From: Tetmemena sp. SeJ-2015
Lineage: Eukaryota; Ciliophora; Spirotrichea; Sporadotrichida; Oxytrichidae
DNA length: 64,000 nt
Direction: 5' to 3'
Assembly: GCA_027382625.1 (NCBI GenBank)
Contig: JAJKFJ010021974.1
Span: 1 to 64,000 of the forward strand
The notes under the pieces were generated by a model. The model was not told the origin of the DNA. It did no database searches and saw nothing but the letters and a program-made list of their open reading frames with translations. Every line of letters begins with the position of its first letter. Within the stretch, counting starts at the first letter, position 1. Shown here in pieces: positions 43,955-56,700 of this stretch. A program made the translations under genes and the position numbers.

Positions 43955-45970
43955 ATGCTTTCAGTCAACAAGCTTTCCAAGGTTTTCAGAAACAACCAAG
44001 CTCTCTCCACCCTCAGTAAGTTTCCAAACTCCTCTTAGATGGAAGAACCATCGGAGCATATGCTCTAGTGATCTAAAGTGAAAAAGCATAGTATTAAACT
44101 TACCTATAGACAGAGCCGCTTTCTCCTCATCAGCTGCAGGTGTAACCCACTCGACCCAAGCTCATTTGGACCCAAGTTGGACGAGTTCAAGGAACCTCGC
44201 TTCCTCGAGCAAGTCAAGCTTTTCTTCGATAACGCTGCCTCCAAGACTGAGGTTCCCTAGGAGTACCTCGAGCTCATCAAGGCTTGCAACACTGTTATCA
44301 GATTCAACATTCCTCTCAAGAGAGACAACGGCAAGGTTGAGACTGTCACATGCTACAGGTAAATCTTAAATGCCCATTCAATGGTTATTAATTGATTATA
44401 ATTGAGTGAATTCCAGCTTATGAATAAGATTGGAGTTTGATTGTTGTTCAGTTAATAAATATGTATGATGTAGAGCTCAGCACAGTCATCACAGACTGCC
44501 CGTCAAGGGAGGTACCAGATACTCTCCAGACATCGATCTCCAGGTAAGCTACCCCTTCACTTCCCCACATTTGGTATCTGGAGTAATCATAGTTATTTTA
44601 TGATATAAATGTATGAATCCTCGTAGGATTCGTGCAAGATTGGTAGTTAAGGTTATTAAGGAGTGATTGAAGAAGTGAATATCGTGGATTCTCTGTTTTA
44701 TTTTATTTATCCATCACCACTCAATCGCCTATTATTAACCAAACACTATTCAATTAATGCACACACTCCACTCAAATGGATTCTATATTCTACTGAACTC
44801 AACTTAACCTCACTATAGGAGACTGAAGCCCTCGCCTCACTCATGACCTTCAAGTTGGCCGTCGCTGATGTGCCCTTCGGTGGTGCTAAGGGAGGTATCA
44901 AGATTGATCCCAGAAAGCTCTCCAAGGCTGAGCTTGAGCGCGTCACTCGCCGATACACAATGGAGCTCATCAAGAAGGGCTTCATCGGACCCGCCGTCGA
45001 TTGCCTCGGCCCCGATATGGGAACCAACGAGCAGGTTATGACCTGGATCAAGGACACCTACGTGAGCGTGAAAGGTGAGCAAGACATCAACGCTGAGGGT
45101 TGCTGCACTGGAAAGTACATCTCCCAAGGAGGTATCGCCGGTAGATCTGAGTCCACTGGTCTTGGAGTCTACTACGGTATTAGAGAACTAATGAACAACC
45201 ACCCTAGCTTCTACAACAAGGTTGGACTCACTCAGGGCCTTGCAGGCAAGACCTTCGTGATGCAGGGATTCGGTAACGTTGGATACTGGGCAAGCAAGTT
45301 CTTCGTGAAGGAAAATGCCAAGATCACCACCATCATTGAGTACAACTCAGCCATCCACAACCCCGAAGGATTCGACCCCGACCACGCCAAGCAGTACTTC
45401 CAAGAGAAGGGAACCTTCGAGGGCTACTCAAAGGCAAAGGAGATTGAGACCAAGAACCCCCTCTCCTTCATGGAGAAGAAGGCTGACTTCCTCGTTCCCG
45501 CTGCTGTTGAGAAGTCCATCCACAAGGGCAACGCCTCAAAGCTACAAGTTAAGGCTGTTATTGAGGGAGCCAACGGCCCCACTACCTTCGCCGCTGAGGA
45601 GGAGCTCACCAAGCGTGGCATTGTTGTCTGCCCCGACCTTCTCATGAACGGAGGTGGAGTTACCTGCTCCTACTTCGAGTGGTTGAAGAACATCGACCAC
45701 GTCTCCCCAGGCAAACTCAGCAAGAAGTACGAGGAGAAATCCCAGAAGAAGCTTCTCGAGATGATGGGCTTCAAGGGCAACGACGAATCTATCAAGGGTG
45801 CTGAGGAGATTGATATCGTCTACTCCGGACTTGAGGAGATCATGACCACCGCTTGCAAGGAGAACTGGGAGTTCGCACAGAAGAAGAACGTGACCTTCAG
45901 AGAAGCCTGCCTGATCAACGCCATCAACAAGGTGTACCAGTGCTACAGAGAGTGCGGAATCACCATCTGA
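43955..45970 (+). CDS. NAD(P)-dependent glutamate dehydrogenase, mitochondrial
   Basis: Oxidatively deaminates glutamate to 2-oxoglutarate and ammonium. ATG 43955 gives MLSVNKLSKVFRNNQALSTL, a basic Ser-rich presequence suited to mitochondrial import. Motifs: FGPKLDEFKEPRFLEQVKLF, HRLPVKGGTRYSPDIDLQ, the substrate-binding VADVPFGGAKGGIKIDP (catalytic Lys in the GGAKGG), GPAVDCLGPDMGTNEQVM, the Rossmann glycines in VMQGFGNVG near 45265, and VIEGANGPTT and LLMNGGGVTCSYFEWL. It ends ECGITI and TGA 45968-45970. Introns 44016-44109, 44359-44473 and 44544-44818. The exon at 44110-44165 does not link smoothly: the presequence frame and the FGPKLDEF frame differ by one base step, so a small IES or sequence error lies there. 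The gene is visibly GC-richer than its neighbours, with C-ending codons, as in highly expressed ciliate genes, and its 1.15-kb last exon has no IES. Confidence 0.95.
44016..44109 (+). other. GDH intron 1
   Basis: GTAAGT donor after STL; AG acceptor (CTATAG) before AACAGAGCC or a nearby AG. The acceptor choice is tied to the unresolved frame step just downstream. Confidence 0.6.
44359..44473 (+). other. GDH intron 2
   Basis: GTAAAT donor after TVTCYR; AG acceptor at 44472-44473. It joins to AQHSHHRLPVKGG in frame. Confidence 0.85.
44544..44818 (+). other. GDH intron 3
   Basis: GTAAGC donor after SPDIDLQ; CTATAG acceptor. It joins to ETEALASLMTFKLAVADVPF in frame. At 275 bp it is longer than the others and may itself contain an IES. 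Confidence 0.85.
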
Positions 45971-46351
45971 GCAGAGAAGATCGCAATAAATAATCTCTTA
46001 AATTGACTAAGGCGCAGATTATGCTGGACTACTATCCTTACTCCCTACTATAGCTTAAGTCAGTGCTTATACTCTGAATGCATAATTCTTAGAAGCATGC
46101 CTATTTATTTAAAAGTGTATCAAACATTTATCTCTAAACACTTTCTCATTATCTACACTTCCAGTTCATAAACATTACTCCTATGTTGTGTGTGAATAAA
46201 AAGATCAATAATTTTACATACAAGCACCACCATTTATTTGTAGATATATTTATATCTGGCTTTAGTGAGCCATTTTTGCGATAATTCAATATTTTATTTG
46301 TCGTAGTGGATTAATTTTAAGGATCATACTCGATTTCTCTGTTGGATGATA
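45971..46351. other. Intergenic, AT-rich
   Basis: Between convergent genes; 3' regions of GDH and of the membrane protein. No coding pattern. Confidence 0.4.
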
Positions 46352-47338
46352 TCAATTGCTCACTACTATGATTCCAAAAAGAATTATGAGGGGAATGGCT
46401 AGTTGGTTTATTAGTTGATTAGCTGCTTGATATATGATTACTGTGATTTCTTGTGGCTCTATATCGTAGTTTACAATTCCTAGGTAGAAGTAGTTGCTTA
46501 CACATATATGCATAATAAATGAAAGAGATAAGAATGCTGCGTTATGAGAGTATACTTCCATTGTCCTGTACATAAAGCTTTTGCGCATTAAATAATTGCC
46601 CTTAAGCACAAAATTAAATATAAAAGCAATAAAAAAGCAGCTGTAAAATTACAATGCTCACCCTTATTATAAAATTCAAATCATATGCATATTTTAGAGA
46701 ATGCTTGCTTATTTATTTTAACGATAACCCAATCAAATCATAAATTAAAAAAGGCTTCCATTATTCTAAAAGATTAAATTAGCATTGAATAACTTGCAAC
46801 TGAGTTTGGATCATAATACATACCCACATAACTCCTAGTACCGTTGAGCAAATACTCACACCCAGTTTAAGGTTACATCTTAACTTTTAAAGTATACTCG
46901 TAATTAATTCTAAATTACTCAAATAATTTGACTCTTGTCTTGACTCACGAGTGTTGTAAGGACCAAAAAATTGAATGTATTAGCAGGCTGAAGAGTAGAA
47001 CTTGGTATAATTCATACACTAGCTTGGCGCTTTAAGCATTGTATAAGTTAAAAATTAGAATGTCATAAATTGATGAAATAAGTTGTGTTGGGGCAGGTAT
47101 CGTTGACAAAGTCGTAACACTTTTGGTTTTGAGTGCAGAAGTAGAAGCCCTGCTACATGCAAGACCAGCATTGCCCTGTGTAGGTTTCATTAACTGCGGC
47201 TTAGGTTTGAGTTGGAAGCGTCATTAACACAATCAAAGTCAACAGAAGGATTGCAGTTGTGCGCCCATTCAGTAGTCTGCTACTTCCACTAGTCTGACTG
47301 GAATAATTGCTGCTTATAAATTTGGTTTTCAACGCCAT
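46352..47338 (-). CDS. Cys-rich membrane protein
   Basis: ATG at 47336-47338 (MALKTKFISSNYSSQTSGSS), then a signal or anchor helix TTAILLLTLIVLMTLPTQTQ, then an extracellular Cys-rich part: YTGQCWSCMQQGFYFCTQNQ, KCYDFVNDTCPNTTYF, and further down CMNYTKFYSSACQYIQFFG and TGCEYLLNGTRSYVGMYYD, with N-x-[ST] sites. The C-terminal segment (46352-46609) has hydrophobic helices: AAFLSLSFIMHICVSNYFYL and LAIPLIILFGIIVVSN, ending at TGA 46352-46354. This suits a small ciliate surface or secretory-pathway protein. Gaps between the three parts are IESs or introns not exactly placed. No family named. Confidence 0.65.
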
Positions 47339-47449
47339 TGAAACAAAAATTATTTCTAATTATTGAATTCTATTAATTTCAAGTCAATTTAATAAAAAGA
47401 GAATAACAACATCATCAGATTATATAATTAAAACTTTATTATAAGAATC

Positions 47450-48590
47450 ATGGAAGGAAGCAACGGAGATAGATATTCATCATAAAGCAGTAGTAGTGAG
47501 GATGGAGGTGGAACTGACATCTTGGCAATGGTGCAGAAGAAAAAAGTAGATTAATTACCTTCGTGTTAACCCCCTTAAATTCTAGGTGAGTCTCACTCCC
47601 TTCCTCCTCTTCGTAATTTCTAAGGAAGCTTTGAGGGAGATATCTTTAAGATCAGAGCACTTTTAATCATCCCATTGAGTTTGTATTTACTCTTTTCTGT
47701 AGGGCATATAGAAGTGAATGACGCACGTTTGAGTGCCTAGAATTATGAATAGAACGAAAGCTTGCATTAAGGACTGACCTAAGAGGAAATAAATGAGCGC
47801 TTGAAGTAGCTAGACGAGAGATTTTAATATTTGAGGCAGTTCAATGGAAATGGAGAAAACATCAAAGCTAAAATGTAGTTACTGAATTAGCAGCCTAATT
47901 AAACCTCAGAATGTCTAGACGCCAATTTGGAAGTAAGTACCTCTTGGACATATCAATCATTTTATAGAGGAATCTGAAGTAACTTATCTCTGAGGCTGAA
48001 AGTTGGGAACAATAACAGAGGAAGAATGGAACTCATCAAGACTTCTATTTGTCTCAGTTCTTCTAAAACACTCCCTTCAACTAGAGATCGAATAATTGAT
48101 AGATGTTTTTAATTGAGATTGGTGGAGGAAAACCGCAATTTCAACAACCCCACTCTGTTTGAGAAAATAATTGTGGACTACAGTTTAGATGAAATTGGCT
48201 CCAATTTCGAAAAGAGTGTATACGATCCACATTCCATTTATTACTGAAATTTGAATAGATTAAACTATCTTATAAAGTTAAGTGCAAGTTAATTTTAATT
48301 AAGCAATAGAAAGAAGATTTCTTTGAGGAGATTGCTAAGAGATAAAATGAGATGATGCTTAAATAGCAAGAAAAGATGATGAGGAAGGGGAAAGTGCAGG
48401 AGTAACAAAGAGAAAAGTTACTAGAGAATAGAGCCCAAGAATCGCAGAGATGATGAATACTGATGTCAAGAAAGTAGAGGAGACTCTCCTTTAAAATAAG
48501 GCAAAGAAGAAAAATCTGGGTGGGGGTAGATTTGATTCTGTTATTAACGGTGGAGTTCCAATCATCAATCGTCCTCCAGGGGGTTTCTGA
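47450..48590 (+). CDS. SAP30BP/HCNGP-family protein
   Basis: ATG at 47450 (MEGSNGDRYSSQSSSSEDGG). The mid part reads DARLSAQNYEQNESLHQGL and LKQLDERFQYLRQFNGNGE. The family signature is at 48120-48245: NFNNPTLFEKIIVDYSLDEI then GSNFEKSVYDP, equivalent to R-N-P-S-x-Y-E-K-L-I-x-x-x-x-I-D-E-x-G-[ST]-N-x-x-x-x-x-[FY]-D-P. After a break comes KEDFFEEIAKRQNEMMLKQQ and a tail GGGRFDSVINGGVPIINRPP with TGA 48588-48590. Human SAP30BP is a nuclear protein linked to splicing and transcriptional repression. Introns 47585-47700 (approximate) and 47932-47968 (approximate); IES 48089-48119 is firm; removed DNA also near 48240-48305 and near 48450. Confidence 0.8.
48089..48119 (+). other. IES (pointer GAGAT)
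   Basis: GAGAT at 48084-48088 and 48115-48119. Removal of 31 bp gives TPFNQRLVEENRNFNNPTL and avoids a TGA. Confidence 0.85.
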
Positions 48591-49430
48591 GAGTACTCTC
48601 TACTTGAAATATAATTAATTTTCGCAATCTTTAAACCCTTAAAAATTGTAGTTTAAAGCTAAATTTTAAAGGCAAGTAGTTTTAAAAATAATCTGCTAGC
48701 TATTTCCCTTTTTATGATATTGTTCACTTTTTTGGGGTAAATACAAGTTTCCTGCGTAAATTTATCGCTGCCTCGATTAGAAATAATAATAATTAGGAAA
48801 CATGCTTGAATAATAAGGTTCTGCATAATCATGAAGTGAGTTCTGCATGATATTTTAAATTTAAATTAATAATAATTCCTCGAACTTATATAAATCAACT
48901 ACAAGCATTTAAAAATTGGTGTTGCTTTAATTTTCTTAATTTTTTACAAGATGCTAAACTCCTTTACAGGGTCACTCTGTTCTGAAGAAACTTCAAGGAA
49001 TTTCAGAATCAAGCTGTCCCGCTTCACGCATTATTTAATAAATATTTTGAAATAAAAATTACATGCACTTGTGGAATCTAACAGACTTAAAAATATGACA
49101 TATGCAGCTCTGCTCATCTTATAAAATAAATATTTTATTTATCTTCGACTTAGTGATATTGCTCTAATTCCTATGGAGACTTTGCTAATTTTTTCAGTGA
49201 CACATGATATTTAATAATGAAATTGATTATTTTAAGTTTAAGAGTGTGATAGCATTGTAGCAGATACAGAGAGAAGAATACTCAATCAAAATAAGATAAT
49301 TTATACCCTCCCAGATCACAATCTTTAAGATCTTAAAATTTTACTTCACCAAATTTGCAATTTTATTATCGATATCGTGAATTTTCTAAACTTACTTAGC
49401 TGTCCGAAAGCTAAACAAGTATATTAGGGG
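48591..49430. other. AT-rich spacer
   Basis: No convincing frame over about 840 bp, apart from weak open stretches near 49240-49330 that could precede the next segment. Confidence 0.4.
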
Positions 49431-49439
49431 GAAATAGCG

Positions 49440-49800
49440 AGGATAAATAAACAGAGCTTTTAAATTCCGTAATAGCCCCTATCAACTATTCACAATATTT
49501 AGAAGACTTAGAAGAGCAAGAAGAGAAATTACAAAAGGAAAAAATTAACTTCCTCCAATCAAAACACACTTAGCCACATCAAAGCACAGACTATAAACAT
49601 ATACCAAAAGAATAACTTTACTCCAATTAGTCTTTAAAAAGACTTTCAAGTTTGCCAACTAGAGCTCTTGAGAATATCCCAGTAATTATAATCAAACCGA
49701 AAATATGGGTTCTAAAAAAAATTCAATTAGCGAGCTTGCTCAAGGCTATTTCTAAATTATTGAATCATCTATTAAAATTAAATTTTAATAGCAAAGTTTA
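49440..49800 (+). CDS. Coding segment, charged, unknown
   Basis: A plus-strand frame reads NYSQYLEDLEEQEEKLQKEK, PHQSTDYKHIPKEQLYSNQ and LKRLSSLPTRALEN. A second frame follows: EYPSNYNQTENMGSKKNSI then SELAQGYFQIIESS. The two look like consecutive coding parts separated by an IES near 49680. Start and stop unknown; no domain. Confidence 0.5.
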
Positions 49801-50071
49801 TTCGATAGGGTGATTTTTAAAATTTAAATTTCTCCTTCATCTAGCCAAAGATAGCTTATTAAATTTCGCTTTAATGTAATGTTTATGGAGCTTGAGGATT
49901 CTAATCAAACAAATGGTGAAGTGAGCAATGGTAAATTCTACACTTTGAATTTCTTTCATCTGTTTGAGAACCTTGGAGTCAGCTTATACAAAAATATTTA
50001 TACGTGACTGATGCAATAAATGGATACTTAGCTATAATAAATTTTGTGACTCATTTCTTTACATTATAGTA
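49801..50071. other. AT-rich DNA
   Basis: No convincing gene; it leads into the second copy of the dispersed repeat. Confidence 0.4.
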
Positions 50072-50480
50072 TAAAATTTAATTAAAATCGATGATTGATT
50101 CAAATAATAAATGAGGAGCCGCAACATGGTGACTGTTAAAATGGCTCAAACACCACGTGATCTGCAGCTTGTTCGATAGCTAATCAAAAATTAATATGAG
50201 TTTGTTCTTTAATCATCTTCATAGAGCTGCTCAGTACCAAGATATGATGCGCGCACTGATCCCAAACTAGAATATCACTACTTTATAATATTGTGTAGCT
50301 TATAACTCTTAACTGAGCGCTCCCACACAAAAGTTGTAAGGATATAAAGTTCTTGGAATTTGATGCTGAATAGAATGGTCTAATAATTATTCAAATTGAG
50401 ACACTTCAACTGCCACTCATTTGCTCCATTTTAATTTAATATATAAATTAATTTCATTTCCATTAAATTCTCAGCTATAT
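50072..50480 (+). repeat. Dispersed repeat, copy B
   Basis: Diverged second copy of the element at 480-870, same orientation, 49.6 kb away. Best block at about 50318-50400 (GAGCGCTCCCA, GTAAGGATA.AAAGTTCTT, ATGGTCTAATAATTATT). It has a few more bases than copy A in the middle. Confidence 0.7.
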
Positions 50481-50749
50481 TATATGAGCAGCACTTGTCC
50501 TATTCATGATCTATAGCTTTCTCATTTATTTTTTTAAATAATTAATATAACTCAAGTTTTAACCAGATTCACTTTCTTCAAAAATATCAGATAAATATAC
50601 ATAAAACTGTGCTGTATCTTAATTTACATAGATAACAGCACGATTTAGTTGCTCGCATTTTTATTTTCGATTACTGGGCGTTTTGTGGGCAGCTACTTTT
50701 TTGTGTTTCACTTGTAATAATTTTAATTGAATATGTATGTTTCAGATGT

Positions 50750-53700
50750 TTGCTTTGCGATGTCGCTTTGAGTCTGGGGACTGCCACTATCCAACTTCTG
50801 CAGCAGAGTTCTACATCACATGCTTATAGATAATGGAACTATATAAACAATGCTTTTGCTTGGCGCTCAATTTAATTGTTGCCTATCTGCACCTTAGTCA
50901 CCATCAGGTCTTTTTCCCAAACTTCTTTTTCTACTATTTAATTTTCACAGTGCCTTGGGCCATGCCTCCCACCAGCTTCAGATGGCTAGAATTCCTACAA
51001 AGATATTTGGCAGCTACTTTTTTAGCATTCCTAGATCTGATTGCAATTAATCATACCTCAGTCAACGTCCAGGACGGAGAGTACAGAGAGATCAATCTCA
51101 GCTAGAATAAATGTACCTAGATATTTAAAATATGTTTGAGCTCTGATATGGGAATTAATCTAGAATACTTGATTGATATAGAATTATCCTTATATATACT
51201 ACATCATCCTGCTGCCTATTATATTCTTATCAACACTCTCCATATACTTCCAGGTTGTTAGTTGTGTTCTCTATGATCAAGTACTGGGCACCGCAAAACT
51301 TTTCAGAGATCAAAAATTAATTAATTTTTACGAGACTGCTTCATCTGGTCAGTCACATTTGTAATTTAAAAGTGCTTGTTTAATTTGTTGCGATAACTGC
51401 AGAAATTGAAAAGAAAGTAGCAGACATCTCCTACCTCTTAAAATTAAATGAGATGATATAGAAATTTCAACTCTTCCTGTCAATAGTGCTCCTTACAGTC
51501 CTTTTCACTCCAATAAAAAAATATTTCATGATTATTATTAATAAATTAAAACTCTATGCTTGTAAATGAGGAGGTAAATTTTTCTGAGACGACTCAATAG
51601 CTTCAACCTTCAATTGGCGAATGAGTAAACTGCAGTTCTTTACTTGAACTGCCTCATATAGCTCACTCTTAGACCCTAAGATACGGAAGCCTACAACTGC
51701 ATCCGCACACAGCTCTACAAACATTAGCACTAGTCAAAATCACATCAAGTGTTCTCTTATTATTTTAGTGCTAGGATATTTTGAGTTGCCCATGCCATAT
51801 CACATTTACTTCATTTTTAGTTAAGTTTGCCATAGCAACTGCTCACTTATTTTATGATTAAATGCTTTGAAGTAGATTAAGAACAAGGAATAGTGATAGT
51901 TTCCAAATGAGACAATGCCACCATTTTAGACTAGAAGCAGTATGACATATAGATTGACAATGCTGCTAAATCAGGCTCACTCCACCGAGTTAAAAATATT
52001 ATTTAAGTTCAAGATAGCCATGACAAGACACTAATGGATGTTCTTATTTTTAAATATTTGTTGCTGATTTAAGAAAAGGTCTATCAAACTATCTTGTGGT
52101 GAAGGTGTATTTAGAAACTGTCTTTTTTCATGCAATTCAGGAACACCTTGCAAACACAGAAATAGTCATGCTTGAGATATTCATAAAGATCTTATTATCA
52201 AAATTAACTAAAATAGATACTTTCATAAGTAATTGCAACGCTGCATTTATGACCTATGTAAAGTAAAATGCAGCTCTTTTTTTAAATTTCAAGTATAAAT
52301 GAGAATTTATGTCGCTTTAACAGAAGAGCATAATAAATATTCATTCAATAATTCTCTCTTTCTATATCATATCTTATCAAATGGTTATTACTTTCCTTAA
52401 AACTATAATAAAGTACAGTCTTAAAGAGTATTGAGATTTAGGTTCCATTCTCTCCATCTAAAAAAAGAGGTATATTCAGATGATAAGACTTAATGAGGAG
52501 AAAAATGTATGTAATAATTTAATAGACTTTTAATTAATTTGCTCTTAATTTAATTGATTAGCAATATAAAAATAATTAGCAGAAGTTGCATGCTCCTCGC
52601 AAATAGAAATCATATTTAGCTAGTTTGATCAATTTATATTTATGAGTATCTCTTATGTCTATAAATCAGTCTAATTATTTTTATAATAAGGATTTTTTCT
52701 TAATAAAGATCTTCTTCTACAACTAGATTATCGTTCTTATAATACTTTCCTTCATTTAAGTAAATTATTAGTGATTATCTCCTCATATTACAAACTAATG
52801 AAGCTCGAGTCTTGAATGACTAGAGCTCAAGATATCTAACGCTTTGACTATCTGCGCACCTTGATTCTGACAGCCTACTACATTTCTGAGAAAGATCATC
52901 AGTCCTTCGATGTTGACAAAGTAATGGAGGTTGAGCGATAGTTCATTCAATATAAGAAGTACATTCTAAATGCAACTAATAATTCCCTCATTCAGTAATA
53001 TATTTTGCAACAATAGAAGTGCAGAGATTCTGGGAAGGACTTTCAATTCCTTAACCTGAGCTCAAAGACCTAATGATAATTGGAAATAAAATAGTCCACA
53101 CTTTCGTTAAGCAAAAGGAAACAAATAATTATAAATCTTATATCAGTACTTATATATAAGTTGAAACTTATGACCACCTGCTAGAATTGAAGCCTGACTA
53201 TGCTGAGGCAGCTCAATATAACGTCCAATTTTCTCAAAATGTGATGAATTTCGAAGTAGAAGCCATGGAAGCAAGCAACTTCTACAAAAAGGTATTAGAA
53301 AAGCAAAGACTCCTACAGAGGAATTTCTACAATACCTAAAAGAGAGACTGCGCAATGGTCGTAGTCAGCAACCACTACACCAAGAAAAATCAAGTCATCC
53401 TAGTTAACGAACTTTTTGAAATTTCTACAGGCATACTAAATTCAAAAAGTCTCCAAATATTTTCATATACCCGCTTCCACAGTTGTTGGAAAGAATATTA
53501 AAATTTTAATGAATATTAGCGCCTTAATTCCAAACATAGTGGCAGAGTACCATGATAGGTTCATTGGCAATTACTTAAACAGATTTGATGGACCCCCAAA
53601 TGCGCTGCACCTTACAAGAGTGTGGTTGAGAAGATAAGACTTCGATACTGTGCTTCCTGTGAAAATCCAGCTAAAAATATTTAATTTTTTATAGCTTATA

Positions 53701-56700
53701 AATTAAATTCAATTAGTTTACTGAGTTGCATTTCGTAAACTCATGGATTACTGCTAGTTGGATTAGTAGAGGCAGCTGATGCAGTTAGCTTCAACAGTAT
53801 AAGCTATAAAATAACCCAATTTCATGTGATGATTGCGGATGAAAAAGGAATAATCACAAATACCTCCCCCAACTTCATTAACTCCAATACTTTTAATTGT
53901 AAGCACATTAAGCACTATTTCAATTAGAAAGATAGTCCAATGTTTGACTACAGACTCACAGTCAAGGATGTATTTCCTCTTCTAGATCAATTTAATTCAA
54001 TCATTTTACATATCGAGATGACTTCACCGACGAGGTTATATTATTTTAGAGGAGTTGGCGACTGGGGTGAGAACCAAGCTAATTAAAATCTATATAGAAT
54101 CTAATCATTTGAAATTAATAGCTGAACAAGTACTTTTATAGAAACTTCAGCACAATAGACTTACTGAATTCAAATCTAGAGGATCACTCCTAGTTCATTT
54201 AAACTAAGGTATATTTTTAATTTCATTGATGTTAGGTTGCAATTGCATAAGAAAAGATATAAGCTTGGTTTGTGTCTTTAAGAAGTTATCTTCCTGAGGA
54301 TATGCCAAGCACAAGGATTATTGTTTTATGCATGTTAGAGATAATTTTGAGTAAAATTGTTAAGAAAACAAGTTCAGCAATGGAAAAACTTTCTGCTCCT
54401 TATTTTGGGTAAGAAGATGATTCTGAATATGATCACGCAATTCAGGAATCAATTTACTTTATGCAAGATCCAATAAAAGGCCACGATGGTCTTGCATTTG
54501 ATATGAGCTTCATCTTTAATTTGCTAATTTAAGCTCTCAAAGCTCAGAGTCAAGTATTGAAATAATTATGATCAAATTAAAAAATTTGAATAGCAATTGT
54601 TTTAAATATAACACAGAGAGCTTGAAGGGACTACTCTAAATCAAGAATTTAAATCATCTCCCCTATAAGATAAATATATTTAGAACATGTTAGACTTCAA
54701 GAGTCTGCCTCCAACTCTTGTAAATTTCAAGCGAGCCATAATTCTATTCTTCATGATTCTGGCTGCAACCGCATTTTCCCTACTTGGAATGACTCTGATC
54801 TCTCATCACAATTTTCACACAAATCAAGAGCAAACTAAGAACTGCATCTTCATCAATAGAGAACTTGCAAACATGAAACTATCCTACCGCATGCTCAAAT
54901 CTTAATAAGTATTAAATAAATAAATGCTGGTTTTTATAGCGCAAAGACAAAATCTACACAGTCTATCTCACTTATGACGACCAACATTACCACATTAATG
55001 ATGTGCAAATACACATTTAAATTCTTCTTATTCAATGAGTTCTACTCTGGATTGTAAAAATTTTACGGCAAAATGTTAGACGATGATTTGTACTTATTAT
55101 TTCATTAAATGTATATTTGCATGGAAATGCGCGATTGAAATCACTTTTGTAAAATCCACTGCTAACTTTACAGGAGGTTTAAGTGGATGGAGTCATCACA
55201 TCTGCTAATACTACTTATTTCTCAGGCATGCAGCATTTAAATTCATTTATTTATTTTATAATGAGAGCAATTCCTAAGCAAGCTAAGTTTTTACTTAAAT
55301 CTTTCTGGAGACTAATGGATTGCTTATTTCAAAACCTTTGACCCTAAAGCTATAATTTTATTATAGCCACACTCAAAGATATAAAAATTTATTTTGTTGT
55401 AAAGGTCTTTCTGAAGTAGAGCGGAACGCATGGTTCATCTTGTATAATTCGAATCATGCTATCAGAGACTACACTGCTGAGCTGATTGATTTATATTTAG
55501 TGGATGGAACAGATGAAGCTAACTCCTACTAGGTCACGCTCATCATAATCTTATTTTTCTTCTAAATTGTTTGTAATTAATCTTGTGCGTGTGCATAGGC
55601 ATAACTATAGTGTCCACTTTACTGCTATCTCCTGTAACTTCCAGTGTAGATTTAAATTTAACTTAAATAGACAATGAAGAGTTGAATGTTATTCAAAAGT
55701 GGAATGAAATCTCAGATGGAATCAAGTTAGAGGTAAACTTTGATACATACAAATGAATGAAGTAATGTTAAATTAAGAGCATATTTATTAGAGAGAATAG
55801 AAGTATTTTTAGACTGGTTAACTAAGGTAGAGTCAGACCGCACTAAAATATACCAGAATCAATTTTTATATTTAAAGAATGTGAGCGATATACTTATTTC
55901 TTAGCAAATTAAATGTTCTTCATATTTATTTAGTTTACAGTTGGTCTTTCTAAAGGTGGGGATGTTACAGCTAATGGAGGAGATTTCATTGAAAAATCTG
56001 ATAGTTCATCACTCTCCATATAAAATTAGGATAGCTCTTTAAATATGTATGACTTTTTCCATAGTGCAATAAGGAGTAACTCGAAAGCGGTCAGATAATC
56101 ATGTCCATTTCGGCTAATTGAGAAAGAAATAGATTGTTAGCAAAGACCCACAAACACTACCGAAGAGTTTTTCAAACGCGCCATTAAAAAGCAAGATCAT
56201 CTACTGATCAAAACTATTTATTAGTTTAATATTTTAACTATGACACTATTCAAATGGGATTAGCTATTTTGAAAGTGTGATTGATATGAATTAAACCAAA
56301 TCTTTGATTAAAGATGCTTAATGAATTATGGTAAAGAACTTGACACGATTATTTTCCTCTCATAATCTTATAAAGAGTAAATTTAAGATTCAGGAGCAAT
56401 CTACCCGAAGAAATTTCGTAGATCATCAATATCACTTTTAGAATAGTAAAGTTTAAAACAGTGACAAGTACTTGAAGAATTAGCTATTATATTTTAATTT
56501 ATAGAACTTTAACTCTCACTAAAGAATAGACCACGATGCTGTGAATCGATCTTTAGTTTTAGTGAACCACTATTAATTAAATATGATATCTCTAGAGAAG
56601 AGGAAGAATTAATTTTAGAATTCTATTACACTCCAAAGAAAGCCAAAGTAGCAGAGTTCTTAAGTTAAAAATGAGATGGTGTACTTTGGAGATGGATTAT

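Noticed and set aside
45315..45647. Open frames overlapping GDH in other frames and on the minus strand
   Set aside because: They are shadows of the GC-rich GDH exon, where stop codons are rare in all frames.
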